This document shows positions 17,220 through 26,343 of a stretch of 64,000 nt of DNA, piece after piece. The first letter of the stretch is position 1. Each line of letters starts with the position of its first letter. The notes under the pieces are model-generated. The model saw nothing but the letters and a program-made list of their open reading frames with translations, ran no database searches and had not been told where the DNA came from. This stretch comes from Microbacterium arabinogalactanolyticum (GTDB lineage: Bacteria > Actinomycetota > Actinomycetes > Actinomycetales > Microbacteriaceae): positions 1,064,885-1,128,884 of the forward strand of contig NZ_BRZC01000004.1 of the NCBI RefSeq assembly GCF_030268005.1, read 5' to 3'. Both the position numbers and the translations under genes were made by a program.

Positions 17220-18089
17220 GTGAGCTACGAGACCGCCTCCCACCTCCTGATCGACCCTGAAGCCACCGCCGAGCAGCTGTACGGAGCGGCGGTCGAGCTG
17301 CGCGGCTCGTTCGAACGCGCGGAGCACACGATCGGTCTGCTCCCGGGCGACGCCGACCAGGTGATGATCCGGGCGTACCGCGCCGCCGCAGACCGGGGCC
17401 TGGTGAGGGCGATGCTCGACCTGGGCGCGCTGTATGTGTCCGGTGAGGTGGCTCCGTGGGCGCCGTATCCCGGCAGGGATCTCGGGCAGGGCGTCGCGCT
17501 CCTGCGCCGAGCCGATGCCTCGGGGTCGCTGGCCGGCGCGGTCGGCTGGATTCGGGCCGCCTATTTCGCCCGTGACGAGTCGATGGCCCCCGCGGCCGTG
17601 GAGCGCCTGAGTGCGCTGTACTCCGCCGATCCCGAGGACGCCGGCGTGCAGCTTCTGCTGGGCTACTTCATCAGCCAGGGGTACGGGTACGCGCAGGACG
17701 TCGCCGCGGCCCTGCCGTTCTTCGAGGCTGCGGCCGCGCGGGGAGACGCTGATGCCGCGTTCGAGCTCAGCATCCTCCGCCCCGAGGCCGCCGCGGACTG
17801 GACCCGCCGCGCGGCCGACCTGGGCAGTGCACGCGCGCAGGCGAATCTCGGCGGCATGTACGCGACCGGCCAGGGCGTCGAGCAGGACGCGCGGAAGGCC
17901 GTCGAGTGGTACAGCCGAGCGGGCGACAACGGCCACGCCCGTGCCGCGTTCATCGCGGGCGTCATGCTGCTGCGCGGGGACGACGGGCTCACCCCGGACC
18001 CGGCGGCAGCCGAGGAACAGTTCGCCACGGCCGAGGAGCTCGGCTTCGACGTGGACGGGTCCCTCGACGGCATGGGCATCGCGCGCTGA
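17220..18089 (+). CDS. Sel1-like (TPR-type) repeat protein
   Basis: This 289-residue soluble protein is built of alpha-helical Sel1-like repeats. The clearest ones are AQANLGGMYATGQGVEQDAR with KAVEWYSRAGDNGHARAAFI, and the degenerate LLLGYFISQGYGYAQDVAAA with LPFFEAAAARGDADAAFELS. The A-x-x-x-L-G-x-M-Y-x-x-G pattern is diagnostic. Such repeats bind other proteins; there is no signal peptide and no enzymatic domain, so it is probably a cytosolic adaptor. It is transcribed alone, divergently from tsaB, and ends 17 bp from the convergent tsaE stop. Confidence 0.85.
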   Translation: MSYETASHLLIDPEATAEQLYGAAVELRGSFERAEHTIGLLPGDADQVMIRAYRAAADRGLVRAMLDLGALYVSGEVAPWAPYPGRDLGQGVALLRRADASGSLAGAVGWIRAAYFARDESMAPAAVERLSALYSADPEDAGVQLLLGYFISQGYGYAQDVAAALPFFEAAAARGDADAAFELSILRPEAAADWTRRAADLGSARAQANLGGMYATGQGVEQDARKAVEWYSRAGDNGHARAAFIAGVMLLRGDDGLTPDPAAAEEQFATAEELGFDVDGSLDGMGIAR

Positions 18090-18106
18090 CGCGCGACCGT
18101 ACGATC

Positions 18107-18589
18107 TCAGGCCTCGACGCGCTCGATCCTCACGAACCTCGGCGCATCGGCATCCAGATCCTCGTCCGCCAGGTCGGCGACGCCTCCGACCGGACGCTCC
18201 AGCTCGATGTCCCACCAGGCGTCCGCGACCGATGAGGCCATCGGCCGCCCCCACTCGATCACGACCACCGAGCGCGCGAAGTCGATGTCCAGGTCGTCCA
18301 GTTCGGCGGCCGAGCCCAGACGGTACGCGTCCACGTGCACGAGCGGCGCTCCCCCGACCAGCGAGGGATGCGTGCGGGCGATCACGAAGGTCGGGCTCTG
18401 CACGGGCCCGCGCACGCCGAGCCCCTCGGCGAGCCCACGTGTGAAGGTCGTCTTGCCTGCACCGAGCGGCCCGGTCAGCACGAGCAGGTCGCCGGCCTGC
18501 AGCTGCTCACCGATGTGCAGGCCGAGCCGCTCCATGGCGTCCGAGGTGGCGATCTCGTGCCGCCCCAGGAACGCGGGATCGATGCTCAT
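18107..18589 (-). CDS. tsaE: tRNA threonylcarbamoyladenosine ATPase TsaE
   Basis: TsaE is the P-loop ATPase that resets the TsaBD complex during t6A synthesis. The 160-residue protein has Walker A LTGPLGAGKTTFTRGLAEGL, switch-like VQSPTFVIARTHPS, LVHVDAYRLGSAAELDDLDI and VVVIEWGRPM, all in family order. It starts by ATGA overlap with alr and is the last gene of the acpS-alr-tsaE operon. The alr-tsaE pairing next to the tsaB operon is a typical actinobacterial arrangement. Confidence 0.95.
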   Translation of the reverse strand: MSIDPAFLGRHEIATSDAMERLGLHIGEQLQAGDLLVLTGPLGAGKTTFTRGLAEGLGVRGPVQSPTFVIARTHPSLVGGAPLVHVDAYRLGSAAELDDLDIDFARSVVVIEWGRPMASSVADAWWDIELERPVGGVADLADEDLDADAPRFVRIERVEA

Positions 18590-19692
18590 GACACGGTCCG
18601 CCGGGGCACGCGGTCGCCGATGCGCGTGACGATCTCGTAGTTGATGGTGCCCGCGGCATCCGCCCAGTCCGTCGCCGACGGATGACCGAGTGTCGGGTCG
18701 CCGAACAGCACGACCTCGTCGCCCACCTCGACGGGCTCGTCGCCGACGTCGACGACGAACTGGTCCATGGCGATGCGGCCCGCGACGGTGTGCGGGCGTC
18801 CGTTGATCAGCACCGGGCCGACGCCGGATGCCTGACGCGGCACGCCGTCGGCATAGCCGAGCGGCACGAGCGCGAGCGTGGTGTCCCGGTCGCAGTGGTA
18901 CGCGTAGTCGTACGAGACGCCGGTGCCGGCGGTGACCCGGCGGACGTTCGCGACAGCCGCGCTGAGCTTCATCGCCGGACGCAGCCCCAGATCAGCCGAG
19001 GTGCGGTCGGCGAAGGGCGACAGCCCGTAGAGGCCGAGGCCCACGCGCACCGCGTCGAGCCGCGCCTCGGGCAGCGAGATCGCGCCTGCGGTGGCGGCGA
19101 GGTGGCGGATCTCCGGACGGATGCCGAAGGACTCGGCCTGCGCGAGGATCTCCTGGTAGCGGGCGAGCTGCGCCCGGTCGTCGTCGGGGCTCGCGCCGGA
19201 GAGATGGCTGAAGATGCCGACGATGCGGATGCGTCCGATCCGCTCCAGCCGGGCGGCTTCGGCGAGCACCTGCTCGAGCTGCTCAGTGGGGATGCCGTTG
19301 CGGGAGAGCCCGGTGTCCACCTTGAGGTGGACGGATGCCAGGGATCCGGCCTCGGATGCCGCGTTGAGCTGTGCGAACGAGGAGACGCCGATCTCGATCT
19401 CGGCCTCGACCGCGTCGTCGAACCGCCGGCCGGGTTCGTGCAGCCAGGCGACCAGCGGCGCGGTGATGCCCGCGCGGCGCAGCGCGAAGGACTCCTCCAG
19501 GGTCGCCGTGCCGATCCGCGAGGCGCCTCCGGCGAGCGCGGCCGTGGCGACGGCGGCGGCACCGTGTCCGTAGCCGTTCGCTTTGACCACGCCGATCACC
19601 TGCACGCCGGTGAGGCTGCGCAGGTGGCGGACGTTCTCGGCGATCGCGCCGAGGTCGATCGTGGCCTGACGGAACGGGAAAGTGCGGGTCAT
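18586..19692 (-). CDS. alr: alanine racemase
   Basis: PLP enzyme converting L-Ala to D-Ala for peptidoglycan. The 368-residue protein has the PLP lysine Lys37 in VIGVVKANGYGHG, the barrel strands LKVDTGLSRNGIP and DAVRVGLGLYGLSP, and the catalytic tyrosine from the partner subunit in GTGVSYDYAYHCDRDTTLAL followed by VPLGYADGVPR. Full length. It overlaps acpS upstream and tsaE downstream by ATGA, so it is made from the acpS promoter. Confidence 0.96.
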   Translation of the reverse strand: MTRTFPFRQATIDLGAIAENVRHLRSLTGVQVIGVVKANGYGHGAAAVATAALAGGASRIGTATLEESFALRRAGITAPLVAWLHEPGRRFDDAVEAEIEIGVSSFAQLNAASEAGSLASVHLKVDTGLSRNGIPTEQLEQVLAEAARLERIGRIRIVGIFSHLSGASPDDDRAQLARYQEILAQAESFGIRPEIRHLAATAGAISLPEARLDAVRVGLGLYGLSPFADRTSADLGLRPAMKLSAAVANVRRVTAGTGVSYDYAYHCDRDTTLALVPLGYADGVPRQASGVGPVLINGRPHTVAGRIAMDQFVVDVGDEPVEVGDEVVLFGDPTLGHPSATDWADAAGTINYEIVTRIGDRVPRRTVS

Positions 19693-20051
19693 GCGGCATC
19701 CGTCCTCTCGGCGATGACGTACGCGGCGGCGAGGCCGGCGTCGTGGGTGAGGCTCAGGTGCAGGGCCGTGATTCCGCGCTCGGCGACGACCGCGGCAGTC
19801 GAGCCGCTGAGCACGAAGTGCGGTCGGCCGGAAGCCTCGGAGGCGATCTCGATCTCGGTCCAGTACACGCCGTCGCTGCCGCCGAGCGCCTTGATCAGCG
19901 CCTCCTTGGCGGCGTACCGCGCGGCCAGTGAGCGCAGGCGCAGCTGCTGCTCGGACGGAGTGAAGAGCCTGTCCAGGAGGCGCGGAGTGCGGGTCACCGA
20001 GCGCTCGAACCGCGCGACGTCGACGAGGTCGATTCCGGTGCCGATGATCAC
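19689..20051 (-). CDS. acpS: holo-[acyl-carrier-protein] synthase
   Basis: AcpS moves the 4'-phosphopantetheine arm from CoA to the serine of acyl carrier protein. The 120-residue protein has IIGTGIDLVDVARFE at the start, with the Mg-binding aspartate, and RYAAKEALIKALG with the conserved glutamate. The GTG at 20051 is the first codon of the operon; TAGGCT lies 6 nt upstream. It heads acpS-alr-tsaE. Confidence 0.95.
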   Translation of the reverse strand: MIIGTGIDLVDVARFERSVTRTPRLLDRLFTPSEQQLRLRSLAARYAAKEALIKALGGSDGVYWTEIEIASEASGRPHFVLSGSTAAVVAERGITALHLSLTHDAGLAAAYVIAERTDAA

Positions 20052-20057
20052 CCTTTC

Positions 20058-20063
20058 AGCCTA
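20058..20063 (-). promoter_or_regulatory. leaderless -10 box for the acpS-alr-tsaE operon
   Basis: TAGGCT on the minus strand, 6 nt (GAAAGG) before the GTG at 20051. Confidence 0.5.
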
Positions 20064-20073
20064 CTCGGGGCGT

Positions 20074-20090
20074 CGGATGCCCGGCATCCG
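20074..20090. terminator. short GGATGCC hairpin upstream of acpS
   Basis: CGGATGCC and GGCATCCG pair around a single C. It lies between the glmS palindrome and the acpS promoter and probably backs up termination from glmS. Confidence 0.45.
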
Positions 20091-20128
20091 AGGCCGTCGA
20101 CGCGTCGAGCCAGGGGCGGACAGAGATC

Positions 20129-20195
20129 GGGGGCCGGCACGCCACTTCTCGGACGTCTCCAGAGAGAACGTCTGAGATCTGGCGTGTCGGCCCCC
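20129..20195 (-). terminator. 67-bp imperfect palindrome ending the glmS unit
   Basis: GGGGGCCGGCACGCCA (20129-20144) pairs with 20180-20195 with one wobble, and the interior continues to pair (CTCGGACGT with ACGTCTGAG). The whole element is one long hairpin 30 bp downstream of the glmS stop. It is much longer than a normal terminator. Confidence 0.65.
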
Positions 20196-20225
20196 GCAGT
20201 GCGACGAGCGAGCCGAGCTGTCAGC

Positions 20226-22076
<1,851 letters not shown>

Positions 22077-22083
22077 GGGATCA

Positions 22084-22089
22084 AGGATA
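22084..22089 (-). promoter_or_regulatory. leaderless -10 box for glmS
   Basis: TATCCT on the minus strand, 7 nt before the ATG at 22076, in the 58-bp gap after coaA. Confidence 0.5.
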
Positions 22090-22134
22090 AGCGGGGGTTT
22101 TTGCGAGGCCTCTGAACGAACGTCGGAGCCGCGG

Positions 22135-23076
22135 TCACACCTTGCGCAGCTGCACGCTCTCCACGGCGTGGTCGGCACCCTTGCGCAGCACGAGCGTCGC
22201 GCGGTGCTTGGTGGGCATGACGTTCTCGAGCAGGTTCGGCATGTTGATCTCGTTCCAGTACCCGAGAGCCGTCGTCACCGCCTCGTCGTCGGTGAGGTGC
22301 GCGAACACGTTGAAGTACGACGACGGATTCGCGAACGCGCCCTTGCGCAGCGCGAGGAAGCGGTCGATGTACCAGCGCTCGATGTGCTCGGGGGCAGCGT
22401 CGACGTAGATCGAGAAGTCGAACAGGTCGCTGACGGCCACGTCGTTCGGGGCGGGCGGCGGCTGCAGCACGTTCAGCCCCTCCACGATCACCACGTCGGG
22501 GCTGCGCACGACCACGTGCGCGTCGGGCACGATGTCGTACCGCATGTGCGAGTAGAACGGCGCGCGCACCTCGGCCGCCCCGCTCTTCACCTCGGTGAGG
22601 AAGGAGATCAGCGCACGGCGGTCGTAGGACTCGGGGAAGCCCTTGCGGTCCATCAGGCCGCGACGCTCGAGTTCGGCGTTCGGATACAGGAAGCCGTCGG
22701 TGGTGACGAGCTCGACCCGCGGCGTCCCGGGCCAGCGGCTCATGAGCTCGCGCAGCAGACGGGCGATGGTCGACTTGCCGACCGCCACGGAGCCGGCGAC
22801 GCCCACCACGAACGGCGTGGTGGAGTCGTCCTCCTGCAGGAACTCGCTGGTCGCGGCGCCCAGCTTGCGGATCGACGACGCGTACAGGCTGAGCAGGCGG
22901 CTCAGCGGCATGTAGACCTCGCGCACCTCGTCGAGGTTGAGCCGGTCGCCGATGCCGCGGATGCCGACGACCTCGGTCTCGCTGAGCGGCTGATCGAGAC
23001 CTGCCGACAGGCGCGCCCAATCGGCGCGGTCGATCTCGCGGTACTGGGACAGCGGCAGATTGGGGGCGGCGGTCAC
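22135..23076 (-). CDS. coaA: pantothenate kinase, type I
   Basis: CoaA phosphorylates pantothenate, the first and controlling step of CoA synthesis. The 313-residue protein begins ITAAPNLPLSQYREIDRADW-like (first codon GTG), has Walker A VGVAGSVAVGKSTIARLLRE, and the family segments TTDGFLYPNAELERRGLMDR-KGFPESYD, YSHMRYDIVPDAHVVVRSPD and VIVEGLNVLQPP. It is full length. TACGAT lies 7 nt before the GTG at 23076. It faces ppx divergently with only 89 bp between the two starts. Confidence 0.95.
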   Translation of the reverse strand: MTAAPNLPLSQYREIDRADWARLSAGLDQPLSETEVVGIRGIGDRLNLDEVREVYMPLSRLLSLYASSIRKLGAATSEFLQEDDSTTPFVVGVAGSVAVGKSTIARLLRELMSRWPGTPRVELVTTDGFLYPNAELERRGLMDRKGFPESYDRRALISFLTEVKSGAAEVRAPFYSHMRYDIVPDAHVVVRSPDVVIVEGLNVLQPPPAPNDVAVSDLFDFSIYVDAAPEHIERWYIDRFLALRKGAFANPSSYFNVFAHLTDDEAVTTALGYWNEINMPNLLENVMPTKHRATLVLRKGADHAVESVQLRKV

Positions 23077-23083
23077 GGGTTAC

Positions 23084-23089
23084 ATCGTA
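23084..23089 (-). promoter_or_regulatory. leaderless -10 box for coaA
   Basis: TACGAT on the minus strand, 7 nt before the GTG at 23076. Confidence 0.5.
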
Positions 23090-23153
23090 TCCGCCGGGTG
23101 AACAGCGGATGTCGCGGCCATCGGAGAGGGATGTCGCGGCGCCCACGCACGAG

Positions 23154-23159
23154 TAATCT
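23154..23159 (+). promoter_or_regulatory. leaderless -10 box for ppx
   Basis: TAATCT followed by 6 nt and the GTG at 23166. Confidence 0.55.
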
Positions 23160-23165
23160 CGTGCC

Positions 23166-24116
23166 GTGCGCTTGGGAGTCCTCGACATCGGTTCCAACAC
23201 CGTCCACATGCTGGCGGCGGACATCCACCCCGGTGGACGCCCGCTGGCGACGACGAGCGACCGGACGGTGCTGCGCCTGATGCGCTACCTCACACCCGGG
23301 GGCGCGATCAGCCCCGAGGGCGTCAGGGCTCTGGAGGATGCTGTCGATCAGGCGCGTCGGGTCGCCGACGCCGACGACCTGCACACCCTGATCGCCACCG
23401 CCACGAGCGCCGTGCGCGAGGCCGCCAACGGCGCGGAGGTCATCACCCGCATCGAGGCGCGGCTCGGTCAGCCGCTGCAGGTGCTGACCGGGGAGATGGA
23501 GGCCGAGCTCACATTCCTCGCCGTGCGACGCTGGTTCGGCTGGTCGGCGGGACGGCTGATGCTGCTCGACATCGGCGGCGGCTCGTTCGAGTTCGCCGCT
23601 GGCGAGGACGAGCTGCCCGAGGTCTCGGCATCCGCTCCCCTCGGCGCCGGCCGCATGACTCTGCAGTTCCTCAGCGACGATCCGCCCGGGGAGGAGCGCG
23701 TCGCCGTGCTGCGGGCGCACGCCGAGAGCACACTGGCACCGATCATCGAGAGCTTCCGCGTGCTCCCCGATCCCGACCACGTCGTCGGAACGTCGAAGGC
23801 GATCCGGTCGCTGGCACGGCTGGTCGGCTATCCGACGCGCGGCTGGTCCGGGTCGGAGCGGATGCTGCTCCCCCGCGCCTCGCTGGCATCGTGGGTGCCG
23901 CGCCTGGCCCGCATCCCGGCATCCGCTCGGCAGGAGCTCCCCGGGATCACGCCCGACCGCACGTTCCAGATCACGGCGGCCGCCGTGTGCCTGCTCACCG
24001 CGATGGAGATGCTGGACATCGACGAACTCGAGGTGTGCCCGTGGGCTCTGCGCGAGGGCGTGCTGCTGCGGTACATCGAGCAGTCCGGAATGGGCCCGAC
24101 GGTACCACTGCGCTGA
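23166..24116 (+). CDS. ppx: exopolyphosphatase / guanosine pentaphosphate phosphatase family
   Basis: A 316-residue single-domain pair of the Ppx/GppA ASKHA family. Phosphate-1 motif LGVLDIGSNTVHMLAADIHP is at the start, TATSAVREAANGAEV follows, and LLDIGGGSFEFAAGEDELPE near residue 140 is phosphate-2. These enzymes remove terminal phosphates from polyphosphate or pppGpp. The short length, lacking the C-terminal HD domain of E. coli Ppx, is usual for actinobacterial Ppx1/Ppx2. The leaderless TAATCT box supports the GTG start. Confidence 0.92.
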   Translation: MRLGVLDIGSNTVHMLAADIHPGGRPLATTSDRTVLRLMRYLTPGGAISPEGVRALEDAVDQARRVADADDLHTLIATATSAVREAANGAEVITRIEARLGQPLQVLTGEMEAELTFLAVRRWFGWSAGRLMLLDIGGGSFEFAAGEDELPEVSASAPLGAGRMTLQFLSDDPPGEERVAVLRAHAESTLAPIIESFRVLPDPDHVVGTSKAIRSLARLVGYPTRGWSGSERMLLPRASLASWVPRLARIPASARQELPGITPDRTFQITAAAVCLLTAMEMLDIDELEVCPWALREGVLLRYIEQSGMGPTVPLR

Positions 24117-24124
24117 CTTCCGCC

Positions 24125-24145
24125 GCCCGCCGCGGATCCGCGGGC
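24125..24145 (+). terminator. short hairpin after ppx
   Basis: GCCCGC (24125-24130) and GCGGGC (24140-24145) enclose CGCGGATCC, 9 bp after the ppx stop. Alternative pairing CCGCGGATCCGCGG is also possible. Weak candidate. Confidence 0.35.
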
Positions 24146-24184
24146 GATCCCGGAATCGATGGTGGCTCGGAATGCAGCCGCGGC

Positions 24185-24190
24185 TAGAGT
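24185..24190 (+). promoter_or_regulatory. leaderless -10 box for the tyrosine phosphatase gene
   Basis: TAGAGT followed by 6 nt (GTGAGG) and the ATG at 24197. This favours the ATG at 24197 over the GTG at 24191. Confidence 0.5.
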
Positions 24191-24196
24191 GTGAGG

Positions 24197-25015
24197 ATGC
24201 ATCGATCTGAGGATCGCGGCCTTCTGGGGAGGCCAGGCAGCGGAATCGACGCACCCATGGCGAGGACTCGCCGTGAGCGTCGCCTGCTGCGTGCGGACCC
24301 CGAAACGCCGCTGCCGGCCCTCGACTCCGACGGGCGGTCGCCGAGACCCCCGGAGACGACCATGACCGCTGGATCCGAGTTCTCCCTGGCCGCACTGTTC
24401 GCGAGCACCCATGAGGACGTCCCCGACGTGCAGCCGAACATCATGACGGTGTGCACCGGAAACATCTGCCGCTCGCCCCTGGCCGAGACCGTGCTGGCCA
24501 CGCGGCTCGCCGACCTCGATCTCCGCGTGCACAGCGCGGGGACGCAGGCCCTCGTCGGGTACGGGATGCCGAACGAGGCGCGCACCCTCGCCGAGCGAAA
24601 CGGCGTCTCACCGGAGCGCACCGCCGCGCATCGCGCGCGCCTGCTGTCCGAGACGCTGATGAACGACGCGGATCTGATCCTGACCATGACGGCTCAGCAC
24701 AGCACCGCCGCCATGCAGCTCACCCCTCGTCGCATGCACAGCACGTTCACGGTGCGCGAGTTCGCGCGTCTGGCCGCCTCGCTCGACGACGGCGTGCTGC
24801 GGCGCATCGCCCGCAGTGCGGGCAACCCGCGGTCCCGTTTCGGCGTGCTGGTGCAGGCCGTCGCCGATCAGCGCGGCGTCGCGCCGCGGGCCGCCGGCGA
24901 CGAGGACGTGATCGACCCGTACCGCCAGTCCCTCGAGGTGTACGAGCAGTCCGCCGCCCAGATGCTCCCCGCGCTGGATCAGGTGGAGCGGGTCGTCCGC
25001 ATCGCCCTCGCCTGA
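24197..25015 (+). CDS. low-molecular-weight protein tyrosine phosphatase (Wzb type) with long N-terminal extension
   Basis: The catalytic C-x5-R loop is VCTGNICRS with Cys86 and Arg92. FNSAGT-like LRVHSAGTQALVGYGMP, RARLLSETLMNDADLILTMT and the acid loop VIDPYRQSLEVYEQ follow, all as in LMW-PTPs. In capsule clusters such enzymes dephosphorylate the Tyr tail of the BY-kinase, and two such kinases lie downstream. The protein has 272 residues, while LMW-PTPs have about 150-200: about 80 N-terminal residues are basic and low in complexity (MARTRRERRLLRADPE). The leaderless box supports this long form, but an internal start at 24362 (MTAGSEFSL) would give a more normal length. It marks the left edge of the polysaccharide locus. 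Confidence 0.88.
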   Translation: MHRSEDRGLLGRPGSGIDAPMARTRRERRLLRADPETPLPALDSDGRSPRPPETTMTAGSEFSLAALFASTHEDVPDVQPNIMTVCTGNICRSPLAETVLATRLADLDLRVHSAGTQALVGYGMPNEARTLAERNGVSPERTAAHRARLLSETLMNDADLILTMTAQHSTAAMQLTPRRMHSTFTVREFARLAASLDDGVLRRIARSAGNPRSRFGVLVQAVADQRGVAPRAAGDEDVIDPYRQSLEVYEQSAAQMLPALDQVERVVRIALA

Positions 25016-25028
25016 CACCCAGGATCGG

Positions 25029-25928
25029 TCAGCGCCGCCAGCGGGCGTAGTGCCACAGGGCGATGCCGCCGCGCCTCCAGCGCAGCATCCGGTGCGCCCA
25101 CGCCTCGCGCATCGTCGGCAGGCGGTTCACGTCGTTGCGCGGGATCTCCTCGCGTGAGATCCACAGAGCGCGCGCGAGGACGGCCGGCTTGCGGTGCAGC
25201 GGCACCGAGCGCAGCGTGCTCAGCCAGGAGACGGCTGCGCCGTCCTCGACGGTCGCCCGGTTGGTCTCCCACAGCTGCATCTGGCGCGGCGTGGCATCCA
25301 TCTCGTAGGGGCGCCCGACGAGGTCGAACAGCTCACGCAGCACCCACTGCGCCCTTCCGACGCATGCGACGTCGAGGAACTCCTCGCGCTCGGCATCCGA
25401 GAAGTCATCGATGAGCAGCTCCGCGACGCGCTCCAGCTCGCCGGCGTGGCGCACGGACTTGGTGTAGCGCACGGCATGCAGCGCCGCGATGACGGCACTC
25501 GCGGCCCGCGAGGGCACCGTCACCTCGCAGTGCGCCACCTCCATGGTCGAGCGAGTGCTCCACAGCCGCTCGAAGACGGTCTGGTCGTCGGCGAAGAATC
25601 CGGGGAACCGCACATGCGCGTCGATGTCGTTCGGCCAGTCGTCGCGGATGAGCGTGACCGAATGCGGTCCGAGCAGCGAGGGAACTTCGCGCTCCACGCG
25701 CAGGTGCCAGCCGTAGTCGCGCAGCAGCCGGCAGAACTCGTCGAAGCGGGCGGGGTCGACGATCACGTCGGCATCGGCGGCGACCCGCGGCCGACGCAGG
25801 CCGTATCGGTCGGCCACCAGTCCTTTGATCGACAGGGTGCGGATGCCGTGGTCGCGTCCGATCCGCGCCATCATGGCGTGCGCGAGTTCGTTCGCCTCGC
25901 CCAGCGCGAAATTCATGACAGTCGCCAC
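25029..25928 (-). CDS. nucleotidyltransferase-like protein (PF14907 type), cassette 1
   Basis: This protein of 299 residues has a nucleotidyltransferase core: IRTLSIKGLVADRYGL then RVAADADVIVDPARFDEFCR, where Asp52, Asp54 and Asp58 are the likely metal ligands, followed by WPNDIDAHVRFPGFFADDQT. It is the uncharacterised NTP_transf_5 pattern known next to PqqD-like and HPr-kinase-like genes. The GTG at 25928 has GGAAGGGGGG upstream; an ATG four codons in is the alternative. It lies downstream of the small PqqD-like gene, same strand. The expected reaction, nucleotide or sugar-nucleotide transfer to a peptide or glycan, is unproven. It is about 30 percent alike by eye to the copy at 35494-36375. 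Confidence 0.75.
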   Translation of the reverse strand: MATVMNFALGEANELAHAMMARIGRDHGIRTLSIKGLVADRYGLRRPRVAADADVIVDPARFDEFCRLLRDYGWHLRVEREVPSLLGPHSVTLIRDDWPNDIDAHVRFPGFFADDQTVFERLWSTRSTMEVAHCEVTVPSRAASAVIAALHAVRYTKSVRHAGELERVAELLIDDFSDAEREEFLDVACVGRAQWVLRELFDLVGRPYEMDATPRQMQLWETNRATVEDGAAVSWLSTLRSVPLHRKPAVLARALWISREEIPRNDVNRLPTMREAWAHRMLRWRRGGIALWHYARWRR

Positions 25929-25981
25929 GTCACCCCCCTTCCTCTCCGACCATACCGACGCTGCGCGCCGTGTGTTTCCAC

Positions 25982-26269
25982 TCAGCCGGCGAGCAGCCGA
26001 CGGGATCGCAGTTCGGCGAGCAGCCTGTCGACGTCGGAGCGAATCTCGTCGACCTGCACATCGAAGGTCTGGGCGAGCAGTCCCAGCAGCTCGTCCACCT
26101 CGATCGGACCGCGGATCGCGATCTCCTCCCAGATGACGGCCGAGGTGGATTCCAGCACCAGAGGGCTCGCGCCCGGCTGCGCGAGGTCGAGCGCGACGAC
26201 GCGCGATGCGTCCGCGGTCCAGGCCACATCGTCGCCGATGCGCACCGATGCGCTCCCCCACCCCGTCAC
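25982..26269 (-). CDS. PqqD-like small protein (RiPP recognition element fold), cassette 1
   Basis: A 95-residue protein with the PqqD pattern: a beta-hairpin start (SVRIGDDVAWTADASRVVAL), then LVLESTSAVIWEEIAIRGPI in the place of the usual LN-x-x-A-x-x-I-W, and a winged-helix end VDELLGLLAQTFDVQVDEIR, SDVDRLLAELRSRRLL. PqqD domains bind leader peptides of modified peptides. The GTG at 26269 has TAGGCT 7 nt upstream; a later GTG at 26245 also has GGGGGAG nearby. No precursor peptide was seen adjacent. Function here is inference from the fold. Confidence 0.75.
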   Translation of the reverse strand: MTGWGSASVRIGDDVAWTADASRVVALDLAQPGASPLVLESTSAVIWEEIAIRGPIEVDELLGLLAQTFDVQVDEIRSDVDRLLAELRSRRLLAG

Positions 26270-26275
26270 GCTTGG

Positions 26276-26282
26276 TAGCCTA
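26276..26282. promoter_or_regulatory. shared face-to-face -10 boxes
   Basis: TAGCCTA reads TAGCCT on the plus strand (26276-26281) and TAGGCT on the minus strand (26282-26277). The minus box is 7 nt from the PqqD start at 26269. The plus box would start transcription about 55 nt before the AraC ATG. Both cannot be bound at once. Confidence 0.5.
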
Positions 26283-26343
26283 GCGCCTGTGCGCGTCACA
26301 CCCCCGGTGGCGTGCACGGCAACCGGACTGCATCCTCCCCCCA

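Noticed and set aside
22077..22178. glmS ribozyme or an N-terminal extension of GlmS
   Set aside because: The upstream gap to coaA is 58 bp, the -10 box lies 7 nt from the ATG, and Cys2 must be N-terminal for activity.
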